A stretch of 64,000 bases of DNA from CAYOEJ01 sp964403015. GTDB lineage: Bacteria > Actinomycetota > Actinomycetes > Actinomycetales > Actinomycetaceae. The notes beneath the pieces were generated by a model. It was not told the origin of the DNA. It made no database searches and was given only the letters and a program-made list of their open reading frames with translations. This document shows positions 34,280 to 43,052 of the stretch, in pieces (within the stretch, counting starts at the first letter, position 1; every line of letters begins with the position of its first letter). The stretch lies in assembly GCA_964403015.1 (NCBI GenBank), contig CAYOEJ010000002.1:1-64000 (forward strand), read 5' to 3'. Made by a program: the position numbers and the translations under genes.

Positions 34280-35647
34280 CTAACCGACGTCGAGCGCTAA
34301 CAGATCGTCAACGCTCTCCCTCCGGACGATTTCCCACGCCTGACCGTTCTCAACAGCGACGACGCCGGGGCGCGGAATCATGTTGTAGTTCGAGCCCATT
34401 GAGCGCCCGTACGCACCGGTGGCAGGGACGGCCAGAAGATCACCGGCTGCGATGTCGGACGGCAGTGCCACATCGTGAACGACGATGTCACCAGATTCGC
34501 AGTGTTTGCCGACCACGCGAGATCGCACTGGTTCACCGTTGGCTCGACGAGACACGATAGCGGCCGTGTAGTTGGCGTCGTAAAGGGCGGGTCGAATGTT
34601 GTCCGACATTCCGCCATCGATGGCCACATACAGCCTCGAGCCGGAGTCGATGGCAACATCCTTGACCGTGCCCACCTCATAGAGTGTCAGCATCGCCGGA
34701 GCGACGATCGATCTGCCGGGTTCGATCGAAATTCGCGGCGGCGCAAGGCCCGTCTCGGTCACGTGGTCCTTAACGGCGCTCGCCAGCATCCGGGCAAAGT
34801 CCTCGGGCATCGGAGGCATATCGTCAGCGCTGGTGTAGCGGATGCCGTAGCCACCCCCGAGATCCACTTCTGGGATCTCAATTCCTTCCTGCGCTGCCCA
34901 CGCACGCAGATCGAGCACAACCTTGGCAGCTTCTCCAAAACCTTCCGTGGCTAGGATTTGTGAGCCGATATGCGAGTGCAGTCCAATGAGATCGAGATGA
35001 GACGAATCGCGAACCTGCCTCATCGCATCCTTGATGACACCAGTCGATGCGGATAAGCCAAATTTCTGGTCCTCATGCGCGGTAGCGATAAACTCGTGGC
35101 CTCCGGCATGTACTCCCGTGGTTACCCGAAGGTAAATCGGCGCAATGACACCGCGATCGGCCGCGATCTTGTTTACCAATTCGAGTTCGGCAAGCGAATC
35201 AGAAACGATGTGTGCAATCCCAGAATCGAGAGCGAGCTCAATCTCAGTAACCGACTTGTTGTTTCCGTGCAGGCCACAACGCTGCCCAGGTACACCAGCC
35301 GCGAGCGCCGTGCGGAGCTCCCCCTCGGAGGCGGTATCAAGATGGAGACCGTCGTCGACCATCCACCGGGCGACGGCCTTCGAAAGAAAGGCCTTGCCGG
35401 CGTAGAACACGTCCGCTCCAGCAAGTTCCGCGAATGCATCGTCCATGGCGATCTTCCACGCGCGTGCTCGTCTGCGCATGTCGTCGACGTCGAGAACGTA
35501 GGTTGGCGTGCCAAACCGCTCGGCGATCTCACCGAGACGAATGCCAGAAACGGAAAACTCGCCGTCCTCCTCACGAACAGTATTGATCGACCACACGCCG
35601 TGGTGTGAGCCGTCGGGAACAGGAGCGGTGAGTTTTTCGTATGTCAT
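34280..35647 (-). CDS. lysA: Diaminopimelate decarboxylase
   Basis: A 455-residue fold-III PLP enzyme making lysine from meso-diaminopimelate. The PLP lysine lies in Y-A-G-K-A-F near 87, the glycine loop is D-L-G-G-G-Y-G-I near 265, and the catalytic Cys-containing segment is G-K-H-C-E-S-G-D near 384. It starts 7 nt after argS; the argS-lysA pairing is an actinobacterial hallmark. Confidence 0.96.
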   Translation of the reverse strand: MTYEKLTAPVPDGSHHGVWSINTVREEDGEFSVSGIRLGEIAERFGTPTYVLDVDDMRRRARAWKIAMDDAFAELAGADVFYAGKAFLSKAVARWMVDDGLHLDTASEGELRTALAAGVPGQRCGLHGNNKSVTEIELALDSGIAHIVSDSLAELELVNKIAADRGVIAPIYLRVTTGVHAGGHEFIATAHEDQKFGLSASTGVIKDAMRQVRDSSHLDLIGLHSHIGSQILATEGFGEAAKVVLDLRAWAAQEGIEIPEVDLGGGYGIRYTSADDMPPMPEDFARMLASAVKDHVTETGLAPPRISIEPGRSIVAPAMLTLYEVGTVKDVAIDSGSRLYVAIDGGMSDNIRPALYDANYTAAIVSRRANGEPVRSRVVGKHCESGDIVVHDVALPSDIAAGDLLAVPATGAYGRSMGSNYNMIPRPGVVAVENGQAWEIVRRESVDDLLALDVG

Positions 35648-35653
35648 GTCATC

Positions 35654-37327
35654 TCACATTTTGTGAGGAGCGCTCACACCGAGGAGCGCTAGGCCGTTGG
35701 CAAGGACTTGACCGGTGGCATCGTTGAGCCACAGGCGTGTGCGGTGTAGGTCCGTCACCTCGTCATCACCTCGCGGTGTGACGCGAGACTGGCCATACCA
35801 GGTGTGGTAGGCACCTGCGAGCTCCTCGAGGTAGCGCGCAACCCTATGCGGCTCGCGAAGCTGTGCCGACTGCGCCACGACCTCGGGGAAACGTGCAAGC
35901 GCGGCGAGCAGTTCGCCGTCTGCGGGCCCATTGAGCAGTGCCGGATCAAAGGATTCGCGAGTCACGCCGTGTTCGCCAGCATTGCGATCCACGGACTTTG
36001 TGCGCGCGTGTGCGTACTGCACGTAGAAGACAGGGTTCTCATTCGTTCGCGAGGAAATGAGGGCGAGATCGATCTCGAGCGTGGTATCCATCGCCGAACG
36101 GACCAGTGAGTAGCGCGCAGCATCCACACCGGCAGCATCCACGAGATCGGACAGGACCACGATCGTTCCCGCTCGCTTCGACATGCGAACCGGTTCACCG
36201 TCGTGAACGAGGTTCACCAACTGTCCGATGAGGATTTCGAGGTTTTGCCCGGTGCCTGCCTCGTCACCAAAGGCGCGAGCCATCGCATACATACGACCGA
36301 TGTAACCGTGGTGATCGGCGCCGAGCATGATGATCACGTGATCGGCCCCGCGCTGGCGCTTATCGAGGTAGTAGGCGATGTCCCCAGCAAAATACGCAGC
36401 GTTACCATCAGACTTGATGATGACTCGATCCTTGTCGTCGCCAAAGTCCGTTGAGCGAAGCCAGGTCGCGCCGTCGTCGTCGAAAATCACGCCCTTATCG
36501 CGCAGGGTCTGGATAGCCTCATCCACGGCGCCGGTCTCGTGAAGCGTGTCTTCGTGGAAGTAGACGTCAAACTCGACGCGGAAGTCCGCCAGTTCCTTCT
36601 TGATCTCCTCGAACATGCGTGAGACGCCGTAGTTGCGGAAGAACTCGCGCGCTTCGGTGTCGTCCATGGTGGCCGGGTCAATACCCTTGCCGTGCTCAGC
36701 GAGAACGGCGTTGGCGATATCTTCAATGTACTGGCCGCCATATCCGTCCTCAGGTGCCTGCTGGCCGCGAGCGCGGGCAAGGAGAGAGGATGAGAAGCGG
36801 TCGATCTGAGCGCCGTGATCGTTGAAGTAATACTCGCGAACAACCTCCGCACCGGCAGCTTCGAGAATACGAGCCAGCGAGTCTCCAACGGCTGCCCAAC
36901 GCGCGCCGCCAACGTGGATCGGCCCGGTCGGATTCGCAGAGACGAATTCGAGGTTAATCGTGGATCCGGTCAGCGACTTGGTGGTGCCATACGCCTGCCC
37001 GGCTTCAAGAATCGTGCGCGCAAGCTCACCGGCTGCTGCCGCATTGAGAGTGATGTTGATGAAGCCAGGGCCAGCAATCTCTGCCTTCGAAATCCCCTGA
37101 TGCTCAACCAATCGCGCCGTGAGAAGTTCAGCGAAGGCACGCGGGTTCATGCCCGCCTTCTTTGCCAGCTGCATCGCAATGTTGGACGCCCAATCTCCAT
37201 GCTCTCGGCTACGTGGGCGCTCAACCTTAATTTCAGGTAGGTCGGCAGGATCGAGAGCGATGTCGCCTTGGCTAATGGCGTCCTCGAGTGAGGAACGAAT
37301 GAATGCGCTGAGTTCTTCTGGAGTCAT
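35654..37327 (-). CDS. argS: Arginyl-tRNA synthetase
   Basis: A 557-residue class Ia synthetase. It has the N-terminal Add-1 domain, the HIGH-type motif N-P-T-G-P-I-H-V-G-G near 133, the KMSKS-type motif R-M-S-K-R-A-G near 380, and a DALR anticodon-binding domain at the C-terminus. It heads the argS-lysA unit. A TAGAAT hexamer 6 nt before the ATG and no ribosome binding site point to a leaderless message. Confidence 0.96.
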   Translation of the reverse strand: MTPEELSAFIRSSLEDAISQGDIALDPADLPEIKVERPRSREHGDWASNIAMQLAKKAGMNPRAFAELLTARLVEHQGISKAEIAGPGFINITLNAAAAGELARTILEAGQAYGTTKSLTGSTINLEFVSANPTGPIHVGGARWAAVGDSLARILEAAGAEVVREYYFNDHGAQIDRFSSSLLARARGQQAPEDGYGGQYIEDIANAVLAEHGKGIDPATMDDTEAREFFRNYGVSRMFEEIKKELADFRVEFDVYFHEDTLHETGAVDEAIQTLRDKGVIFDDDGATWLRSTDFGDDKDRVIIKSDGNAAYFAGDIAYYLDKRQRGADHVIIMLGADHHGYIGRMYAMARAFGDEAGTGQNLEILIGQLVNLVHDGEPVRMSKRAGTIVVLSDLVDAAGVDAARYSLVRSAMDTTLEIDLALISSRTNENPVFYVQYAHARTKSVDRNAGEHGVTRESFDPALLNGPADGELLAALARFPEVVAQSAQLREPHRVARYLEELAGAYHTWYGQSRVTPRGDDEVTDLHRTRLWLNDATGQVLANGLALLGVSAPHKM

Positions 37328-37333
37328 GGTGCC

Positions 37334-37339
37334 ATTCTA
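37334..37339 (-). promoter_or_regulatory. -10 element for leaderless argS
   Basis: TAGAAT (5 of 6 to consensus), read leftward, ends 6 nt before the argS ATG, so transcription is predicted to start at the A of the ATG. The -35 is weak (GTGGAA at 16 bp). Confidence 0.55.
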
Positions 37340-37381
37340 GCCGTGCGTTACGCATTTCCACTTTCTTGCCAGAACACGGAA

Positions 37382-37417
37382 GAAATGCGGTTGACCACAC
37401 AGGATCAGCCGCATTTC
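37382..37417 (-). terminator. Hairpin after the DUF937 gene
   Basis: A perfect 9-bp inverted repeat (GAAATGCGG / CCGCATTTC) with an 18-nt loop, about 20 nt beyond the DUF937 stop; TTCCGTGTTCT follows in the leftward transcript. Confidence 0.45.
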
Positions 37418-37435
37418 ATCAGTGACTAGTTGCCG

Positions 37436-38083
37436 TTATCGGCGGCCACCGCCGAGAAGTCCGCCAAGGCCACCGAGGATATCGGTCACCCCTCCGGCCT
37501 TGTTCGAACTCGTGTTTGAGCCGAGCAGCCCGCCAAGCACATCGGCAAGGCCACCTCCGGAGCTCGGCTGAACTTCGTCGTCACGGCCCGTCATCTTGTC
37601 GAGAATACCGCCGAGGAAACCGTCGTCGTCCTTTGTCTCGGCCCCAGTTGAAGACGCCGTGGGAGATGGGGCGCCGTCGGTGGCGTTCTTTCCGCTGACC
37701 TGGTTAGCCACCCAGGAAAGTACGAGTGGCGCGAGTAGCGGTAGAAGACGCGTCACGAGCGTTGAGCCGACGCCGAGCCCGCCCAGTTGGTTGACGACGC
37801 CGTCGGTGTTGTCGCCGAACACGTGACGGACGATCTTCTCTCCGTCGCGCTCATCAATCTTCGAAATATCCACGCCGCCCGTGAGTGGGTTGCCACTGTG
37901 GTCACCAAGGGCCTTGCCGAGCGATTTCTCTCCCGCGGGGTCCTTCGCGTTTTCGCGCATGCCACCAAGAAGTGCTGGAATAGCGGTGTTGGCCGCTTCG
38001 GTTACCTCTTGAGGGCTTGAGCCAAGCTGGCGAGCAATGTCATTAATGGGAAGTCGGCTAATGAGATCCGTGTAGTCTGCCAT
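37436..38083 (-). CDS. DUF937 family protein
   Basis: A 215-residue protein starting at the second ATG (38083), which gives a workable distance to AAAGGA. The N-terminal half matches DUF937 (I-A-R-Q-L-G-S-S-P-Q-E-V and I-P-A-L-L-G-G-M). The C-terminal half is low complexity with repeated G-G-L-L-G/D-I-L-G-G segments. There is no signal peptide. The family has no established function. It is monocistronic, divergent from the tRNA gene. Confidence 0.8.
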   Translation of the reverse strand: MADYTDLISRLPINDIARQLGSSPQEVTEAANTAIPALLGGMRENAKDPAGEKSLGKALGDHSGNPLTGGVDISKIDERDGEKIVRHVFGDNTDGVVNQLGGLGVGSTLVTRLLPLLAPLVLSWVANQVSGKNATDGAPSPTASSTGAETKDDDGFLGGILDKMTGRDDEVQPSSGGGLADVLGGLLGSNTSSNKAGGVTDILGGLGGLLGGGRR

Positions 38084-38186
38084 GATCATCCTTTGTTACT
38101 CGGGTCACGTAGTTAGTAAGCATACAGCGCCAGAGAGTGTGCCCGTCACGACAGATACACGTACGGCGTAATTGCGCCCCTACTGT

Positions 38187-38192
38187 TAAACT
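38187..38192 (+). promoter_or_regulatory. Possible tRNA-Arg promoter (-10)
   Basis: TGT-TAAACT is an extended -10 (TGn plus TAnnnT) 11 nt upstream of the mature tRNA start. No clear -35 is visible. Confidence 0.35.
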
Positions 38193-38203
38193 AAATCGTC
38201 CCC

Positions 38204-38276
38204 GCCCCGATAGCTCAGGGGATAGAGCGTCTGCCTCCGGAGCAGAAGGTCGCAGGTTCGAATCCTGTTCGGGGCA
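38204..38276 (+). tRNA. tRNA-Arg (anticodon CCG)
   Basis: A 73-nt cloverleaf read by eye: acceptor stem GCCCCGA/TCGGGGC, D-arm GCTC/GAGC, anticodon stem TCTGC/GCAGA with loop CTCCGGA (anticodon CCG, reading CGG), variable loop AGGTC, and T-arm GCAGG-TTCGAAT-CCTGT. The discriminator is A, and CCA is not encoded. A strong terminator follows. Confidence 0.95.
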
Positions 38277-38281
38277 CAGAA

Positions 38282-38324
38282 AAAACTCCCGAGACTTAGC
38301 TAAAAGCTAGTGTCCGGGAGTTTT
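38282..38324. terminator. Bidirectional terminator after tRNA-Arg
   Basis: A 10-bp stem (AAAACTCCCG / CGGGAGTTTT), extended by further pairing in the loop, with T-runs on both strands. It ends the tRNA transcript and also the leftward lipoprotein operon. Confidence 0.85.
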
Positions 38325-38337
38325 CTTTGATCGCGAA

Positions 38338-38482
38338 TCATTCCTCAATCTCATGCAGGTACACCCATTTGTACCCGTATGTTTTCGTCATAAAACTTAA
38401 CGCAGTGGCAACCTTGCTCTTGGCGTTAAGCATGCGAGGCTGCTCGAGCATGCAGTGATATCGCTTGCCATCCAGCCTTACT
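38338..38482 (-). other. Possible small coding remnant after the lipoprotein gene
   Basis: A leftward frame that begins inside the end of the lipoprotein gene in another frame (up to 38583) continues to a stop at 38338, just before the terminator. The part beyond the lipoprotein stop reads like real protein (basic, with Y-G-Y-K-W-V-Y-L-H-E-I-E-E at its end). It could be a separate small gene, a remnant, or a C-terminus cut off by a frameshift near 38483. No ribosome binding site decides the start. Confidence 0.25.
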
Positions 38483-39937
38483 TTAGTTATCAGGATTATG
38501 TATGGCGCTAATCCGACCCATCGAGTCAAACGGATCGTTAAACCCGTGATTGACGTCAGAAAAGATGTCAAGCCCATCAACATGTTCGAGGAACCTATGC
38601 GAACTTAGGAGTTCAGATCCGGTACCAACATCAAGGATTTTCTGATTAGTCTGGATCCACGCAGAATTCGGTCCCACCACATATCGGTGTGGTATTTCGT
38701 AAGTTGGTCGGATATGGTTCGCAGACGCTGACCGGTCCGAGTTCGAGGGATCCTCACCGAGCGGACTCCAGAAAATCTCTGAGATCGTAACCTCCAGTAG
38801 CATCGGCGTCTCATTGACAGAAACGAACAATTCTTCTGGATCGTCTGTGGTCTGCGGTTCAAAATCGGAGGCCTCCCACTTCTCCCAGACGGTAAGGAAC
38901 TCCTCAGCTGTGAGAAGCTCGCTACCCACAGCGGAATCGACAAAATCGACATTGGTTGGAGCTGTGACCGTATCGATCACGCCTTCCTCCGGGTCAATCA
39001 CAGCCCAATCTGAGTTCATCCCCGTGTTCCACAGCACCGCGTCAGCGAGTGGAATAATCGTGAGTTCGTCGGTGAATTCGCCCCATTGATCTCCACCCTT
39101 AGGATTTGGATACCAGTCGCCAGAAACCTCAGTCTCCACGAGTGAATTGCTCTCAAGATCAAAAAACTCGAGTTTAAAGGTGTCTGGTACACCCTCGTCT
39201 GCCATGTTCTTCTTATAATCGAAGGACGCCCCAAAATAGAGATAGTCATTCATAGCGATCGGCCCGAGGGTCCTCGAACCGCCTCGGAAACGTGCAACTT
39301 CGGTCAGTGTCTCGTCATAGACAAGCATCTCGCCCGAATCCGGATGCGGACACATCCCGATCTCCAGAATGGGTCTAAATGTGCAATCGAGACCGAGATC
39401 GGAAGCCTTCACGAACTCCCCGGTCTGAATATCAACCATCTCAACGGTGAAAATCATAAACGAATCGTTAGGTCCGCTCGAGCCGCGCCGGCTCCCACCC
39501 GTGACCATGACGTGATTCCCGATCCGGGCGCCTGATTCAGATCTCCGAATCGATGGCCAAGGCTCGAAATCGAGTTCCACATACTCGACATCTACCGTAG
39601 TTTCATTTTCCCACGCGGTGTCACCCGTTTCAGGATCGAGGCTGTAGAGCGTAATATCCATTGGCCCAGGTTCATGCCTCTTCGGCGGGGAATCGTTCTT
39701 CTTGAGAACCACTCGCTGGTTTGTTTCATCCCATGCGATGAACTGTGCTCCAGCCACCGTCCACGCCACCTCAAGTTCCTCAACGGGCCGAGGTGGGTGC
39801 GTCGTCGGGTCGACTGGCCCCGGATCGCTCGAGCCGTTGCCAACCGCACTCGGCCCCGAAACACTTTCAACGCCGCTGCACGCACTGAGCAGTATCGCAA
39901 CTGCAGCCACGATCACACCTGTCTTGCGTCGTTTCAT
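38483..39937 (-). CDS. Putative beta-propeller-like lipoprotein
   Basis: A 484-residue lipoprotein. The start at ATG 39937 has AAGGAG 7 nt upstream; MKRRK leads into a signal with lipobox L-S-A-C (Cys20), followed by a Ser/Pro/Gly linker. The mature region has recurring segments such as T-L-Y-S-L-D-P-E-T-G-D-T-A-W and V-D-I-Q-T-G-E-F-V, typical of PQQ/quinoprotein-like propeller blades, but no cofactor site can be pointed to. It lies 10 nt behind a 2-hydroxyacid dehydrogenase gene and probably shares its transcript. Function unknown. Confidence 0.7.
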   Translation of the reverse strand: MKRRKTGVIVAAVAILLSACSGVESVSGPSAVGNGSSDPGPVDPTTHPPRPVEELEVAWTVAGAQFIAWDETNQRVVLKKNDSPPKRHEPGPMDITLYSLDPETGDTAWENETTVDVEYVELDFEPWPSIRRSESGARIGNHVMVTGGSRRGSSGPNDSFMIFTVEMVDIQTGEFVKASDLGLDCTFRPILEIGMCPHPDSGEMLVYDETLTEVARFRGGSRTLGPIAMNDYLYFGASFDYKKNMADEGVPDTFKLEFFDLESNSLVETEVSGDWYPNPKGGDQWGEFTDELTIIPLADAVLWNTGMNSDWAVIDPEEGVIDTVTAPTNVDFVDSAVGSELLTAEEFLTVWEKWEASDFEPQTTDDPEELFVSVNETPMLLEVTISEIFWSPLGEDPSNSDRSASANHIRPTYEIPHRYVVGPNSAWIQTNQKILDVGTGSELLSSHRFLEHVDGLDIFSDVNHGFNDPFDSMGRISAIHNPDN

Positions 39938-39947
39938 TGCTTGCTCC

Positions 39948-40892
39948 TTAGTACCAACCGTCGAGCGATATGAGATTTGGAGGCTCTTCATTTGTGCGCA
40001 GAGCCTTGAGGTTTGCGACGAGGTCACCAAAGGCATCACTCTTGCGAGTGATCCCCGATCCGTGGGCGGTAACCGTAACCTGCGGGTGTGACCAGCGCCA
40101 ATCGTCGTCGTCCAAAGGCTCTTTTTCGAAAACATCGAGAACCGCTTGCGAAACGCATCCCGACTCGAGCGCCCCACGCAACGCCTCGTGATCGACCGTT
40201 ATTCCCCGCCCCACGTTCACAAAGAGCGCACCGGAAAGCTTGTCGAAGAAGTCTGCGTCTAGCAATCCTTCGGTTTCCGGAGTGCGCGGCAAAACAGCGA
40301 CGACGACGTCGGAGGCACCAAGCACCTCCGCCCCAGTTTCCAGCGTGCTCACGGTATCGAAGGCTTCTCTTTCGCGCCCCGACAAGGACAGGCCGTGAAC
40401 TGAGGACACAAAAGGTCGGAGCAACGTGGCAATCTCGCTACCTATACGGCCGGTGCCCACCACCGTGACGGTGAGTTCCATGGCTGAGGCTGATCCGAGA
40501 GCTTTCCACTGACGCCGTTCTTGCTGCTGGCGGTAATCCTCGAGTCTGCGGACGTGAGAGAGAACAACCGCCACGACGTACTCGGCGATCCGGTGCGGCA
40601 TGGTGCCCACGGTATTTGTGAGAATCGCGCCGGCTTCGCGCATTTCAGAGAAGATGTCATGAAACTGGTCCACTCCGTCTGAGCCCGAGTGGTACCAGCG
40701 AATATTGGACTCCAACGGCGAGGCAGGGTAGCGAAAACCCGACCAAGAATCAGCCCACATCAGATCATCGCGTGTCACTTGATCCGCAGGGATGTAGCGA
40801 GCATTGATGTCATCCGCACCCAAGGCGTGCTTGATTTCGGACGGGAAGTCCGCGAAGAACTCTTCAGTCAGGAGAAGCCGGGTCGGATACAT
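39948..40892 (-). CDS. D-isomer-specific 2-hydroxyacid dehydrogenase family protein
   Basis: A 314-residue NAD(P)-dependent oxidoreductase. The Rossmann motif is V-V-G-T-G-R-I-G-S near 145. Catalytic Arg lies in V-N-V-G-R-G near 222, Glu in V-F-E-K-E-P near 252, and the His in V-T-A-H-G-S-G near 270. The substrate is unknown; 2-oxoacid or phosphoglycerate-type reductases are possible. The start at ATG 40892 is chosen because a promoter (-35 GTGACA, 17 bp, -10 TATGCT) ends 6 nt before it and there is no usable ribosome binding site; a GTG at 40934 would lie inside the promoter. Confidence 0.8.
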   Translation of the reverse strand: MYPTRLLLTEEFFADFPSEIKHALGADDINARYIPADQVTRDDLMWADSWSGFRYPASPLESNIRWYHSGSDGVDQFHDIFSEMREAGAILTNTVGTMPHRIAEYVVAVVLSHVRRLEDYRQQQERRQWKALGSASAMELTVTVVGTGRIGSEIATLLRPFVSSVHGLSLSGREREAFDTVSTLETGAEVLGASDVVVAVLPRTPETEGLLDADFFDKLSGALFVNVGRGITVDHEALRGALESGCVSQAVLDVFEKEPLDDDDWRWSHPQVTVTAHGSGITRKSDAFGDLVANLKALRTNEEPPNLISLDGWY

Positions 40893-40898
40893 GCCTTT

Positions 40899-40927
40899 AG
40901 CATAGAGGGTACGCCCAGATGTGTCAC
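40899..40927 (-). promoter_or_regulatory. Promoter for a leaderless 2-hydroxyacid dehydrogenase message
   Basis: Leftward -35 GTGACA (5 of 6) at 40922-40927, a 17-bp spacer, and -10 TATGCT (4 of 6) at 40899-40904. The expected start point is the A of the ATG at 40892. Confidence 0.65.
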
Positions 40928-40994
40928 CGGACACAGCGTTCGTGAGATGGCGTTATTTCAACGTTCTGCGCAAATTGGGGACTGCTGGCCAGCA

Positions 40995-41771
40995 TTACCA
41001 GCGTTCGGCTATCACGTTTCTAGCGAGCGTTGGTTCGTCCGTGATGAGCGCGTCGACACCGAGATCGAGCAGATCCCGCATGTCCTCTTCGTCATTAACG
41101 GTCCACACATGGACGGCGAGTCCGCGTGAATGGGCAAGGTCAACAAAACGATCGTCAACCACGTTGATGTTTCGGAAGTTCACTGGGACCTGCACGCATT
41201 CGACGCCCTTCTTCGGCCCCGGGATGCCTCTTGCCGCACTTTTGCGCAGACGCGCAGGCCCGTGAGCGGCCACAACGAGTCGCCCAATCGTTGCCATGCC
41301 GAGTGAGGATCGAACCCCTGGAAGATTGAAGCGCAAAACCTTCAAGCGCGCCTCGCTAAAGGAGGCCAAAGATACTTGCTCGATAGCATTTTGCCGTTTC
41401 AGAGTCCGAATAAGCGGACGCACGACGCTGTTGACCTTCGCATCGACGTTGAAGATGATATCTGGGAACTCCTCGAGCACCTCGTCGAGACGTAATGGTG
41501 TATTGCCAGAGATATCTTGAATATCTTGAAGATCGCGCCACGTGTGGTCTTTGACCAAACCGCCGGTGTCGGTGAGCCGATCAAGCATCGGGTCATGGAA
41601 GATGATGACCACGCCGTCTTTGGTCGCGTGGACGTCCGTCTCGATGAAGCGAAAGCCTTTATCTCGCATCGCCTTAAAGGCCTGCATCGAATTCTCGGGC
41701 TCTTCATTGCCACCACCGCGATGTGCGAGGACCACGGGTTTTTCACCAATGTTCCACAGGCGATCAGACAT
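40995..41771 (-). CDS. Glycerophosphodiester phosphodiesterase
   Basis: A 258-residue cytoplasmic GDPD-family enzyme (no signal peptide) splitting glycerophosphodiesters into glycerol-3-phosphate and an alcohol. Catalytic motifs are L-A-H-R-G-G-G-N-E-x-P-E-N-S near 15 with the general acid/base His, E-T-D-V-H-A-T-K-D near 44, and F-H-D-P near 58. The start overlaps the stop of the M23 peptidase gene by one base (TAATG), so phospholipid-headgroup recycling is tied to a cell-wall enzyme here. Confidence 0.92.
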   Translation of the reverse strand: MSDRLWNIGEKPVVLAHRGGGNEEPENSMQAFKAMRDKGFRFIETDVHATKDGVVIIFHDPMLDRLTDTGGLVKDHTWRDLQDIQDISGNTPLRLDEVLEEFPDIIFNVDAKVNSVVRPLIRTLKRQNAIEQVSLASFSEARLKVLRFNLPGVRSSLGMATIGRLVVAAHGPARLRKSAARGIPGPKKGVECVQVPVNFRNINVVDDRFVDLAHSRGLAVHVWTVNDEEDMRDLLDLGVDALITDEPTLARNVIAERW

Positions 41772-42859
41772 TACTTGCCGCAGAGCTCGCTAACTTCGAT
41801 CGCGCCAAGCTCCTCGAGAGCTGGCAGCGGCGACGTTGCCTCGTTATCTTCTCCGAAGGTGCCGGGATGGAATTCAAAGTGAAGGTGCGGGCCCGTTGCT
41901 CGGCCGTTGGAGCCGACATCGGCGATGTGGTCGCCTGCCTTCACCTGGTCACCCTCGGCGACGTGAACGCCGTCGTCGTACATATGCACGTACCAGCTGC
42001 TAAATGCCTTGCCGTCGATTTCATGCTGCACGATGATGAGATTCGATGAGCGGCCATCAAGCCCCACGCCCGCGTGAACCACGGTGCCATCCGCGATGGA
42101 ATAAATGGGCGTACCGAGCGGAGCGGCGAAGTCCTCGCCCATGTGCTTCGACAGCACTCCAGTAAACGGGTCAGAGCGCCATCCAAAAGATGACGTGAGA
42201 TCGTAGGTGCCAGAGGCCATTGGCATGGTGACAACGTTAGAGTCATCGACAAAAAGTGAGCTAAGGGAGTTCGCTCCCGTGCGAATTTCGCAGCTAATCG
42301 GCTGACCATCGAAGACGGTTTGCAGCGCGTGGTAACGGGCATTGTCCTCGGCACCTGATGTTGCGAGGAGAGATTCTGGCGTAGCGGACTCAGATTCTTC
42401 AATATCTGGCAGAAGTGAAGCTTGAGTATTTCCCAGACCGATAGCGTTTGTTGCATACGCCGGCACGGTGGCGGTACCTGAGATCAAGCCGACCGCAATC
42501 GAAAGCGCGCAAGAGGCGACGCCCGCACCACCGGTAATCGAGGCGAGCCTAACGAAACGCTTGCGCTGGGCGGAGCGACGCGCGCTGGAGGCAACTGCGG
42601 GCGCCGTTGATCCTCCAACCGGCTTCTCCCTCACGGGAGCCGAACCAGCCGATGTGGTCGGAGCTGGAACCGATGCGATATCAGTGGGAACTGGTAAAAT
42701 CGCCGCGGTTGGCGCCGAAGCGGGGATCGCGGTCACATCTGAGGCGGCGTCGCCAAGTTCGGTCCCATCCAATTGGGCCTGACGAGCGAGCTCTTCACGT
42801 TGCCGAGCAAGGCGCAGTTCGCGTCGCGACGGCAGTTTGTCGTGCTCAGCTTCGATCAC
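41771..42859 (-). CDS. M23 (LytM-type) peptidoglycan endopeptidase, membrane-anchored
   Basis: A 362-residue protein. The start is GTG 42859 with GGGAG upstream. A charged, Ala/Pro-rich cytoplasmic segment of about 105 residues precedes one membrane helix (about 108-130). The extracellular part ends in an M23 domain (about 225-345) with the zinc ligands H-x3-D (H-M-G-E-D) and H-x-H (H-L-H-F) and a catalytic His in Y-V-H-M-Y. All zinc ligands are present, so it should be an active endopeptidase rather than an activator of the EnvC/NlpD type. Confidence 0.88.
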   Translation of the reverse strand: MIEAEHDKLPSRRELRLARQREELARQAQLDGTELGDAASDVTAIPASAPTAAILPVPTDIASVPAPTTSAGSAPVREKPVGGSTAPAVASSARRSAQRKRFVRLASITGGAGVASCALSIAVGLISGTATVPAYATNAIGLGNTQASLLPDIEESESATPESLLATSGAEDNARYHALQTVFDGQPISCEIRTGANSLSSLFVDDSNVVTMPMASGTYDLTSSFGWRSDPFTGVLSKHMGEDFAAPLGTPIYSIADGTVVHAGVGLDGRSSNLIIVQHEIDGKAFSSWYVHMYDDGVHVAEGDQVKAGDHIADVGSNGRATGPHLHFEFHPGTFGEDNEATSPLPALEELGAIEVSELCGK

Positions 42860-42917
42860 AGCAACTCCCAGATCTTTCGCTTATGGATATGCCACCAGAC
42901 GGTGGTCCGACTTCGAT

Positions 42918-42934
42918 AATAACGGTTTGGTAAC
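42918..42934 (-). promoter_or_regulatory. Direct repeat upstream of the M23 peptidase gene
   Basis: Read leftward, GTTACC (42929-42934) and GTTATT (42918-42923) start 11 bp apart, one helical turn. Tandem GTTAC-like half-sites resemble those reported for MtrA-type response regulators at cell-wall hydrolase genes. The match is short and the assignment tentative. Confidence 0.25.
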
Positions 42935-43052
42935 AGGTTCGCCATGCGAATCCTCAAGTTCCCCCGTGAAGGCGGACACAAGAAAACCAACGTGAGTCAC
43001 AAATCGGTCACGACGCGAACGGTCAGCAATGCGAGCCAAGCAAATGCCCTGC

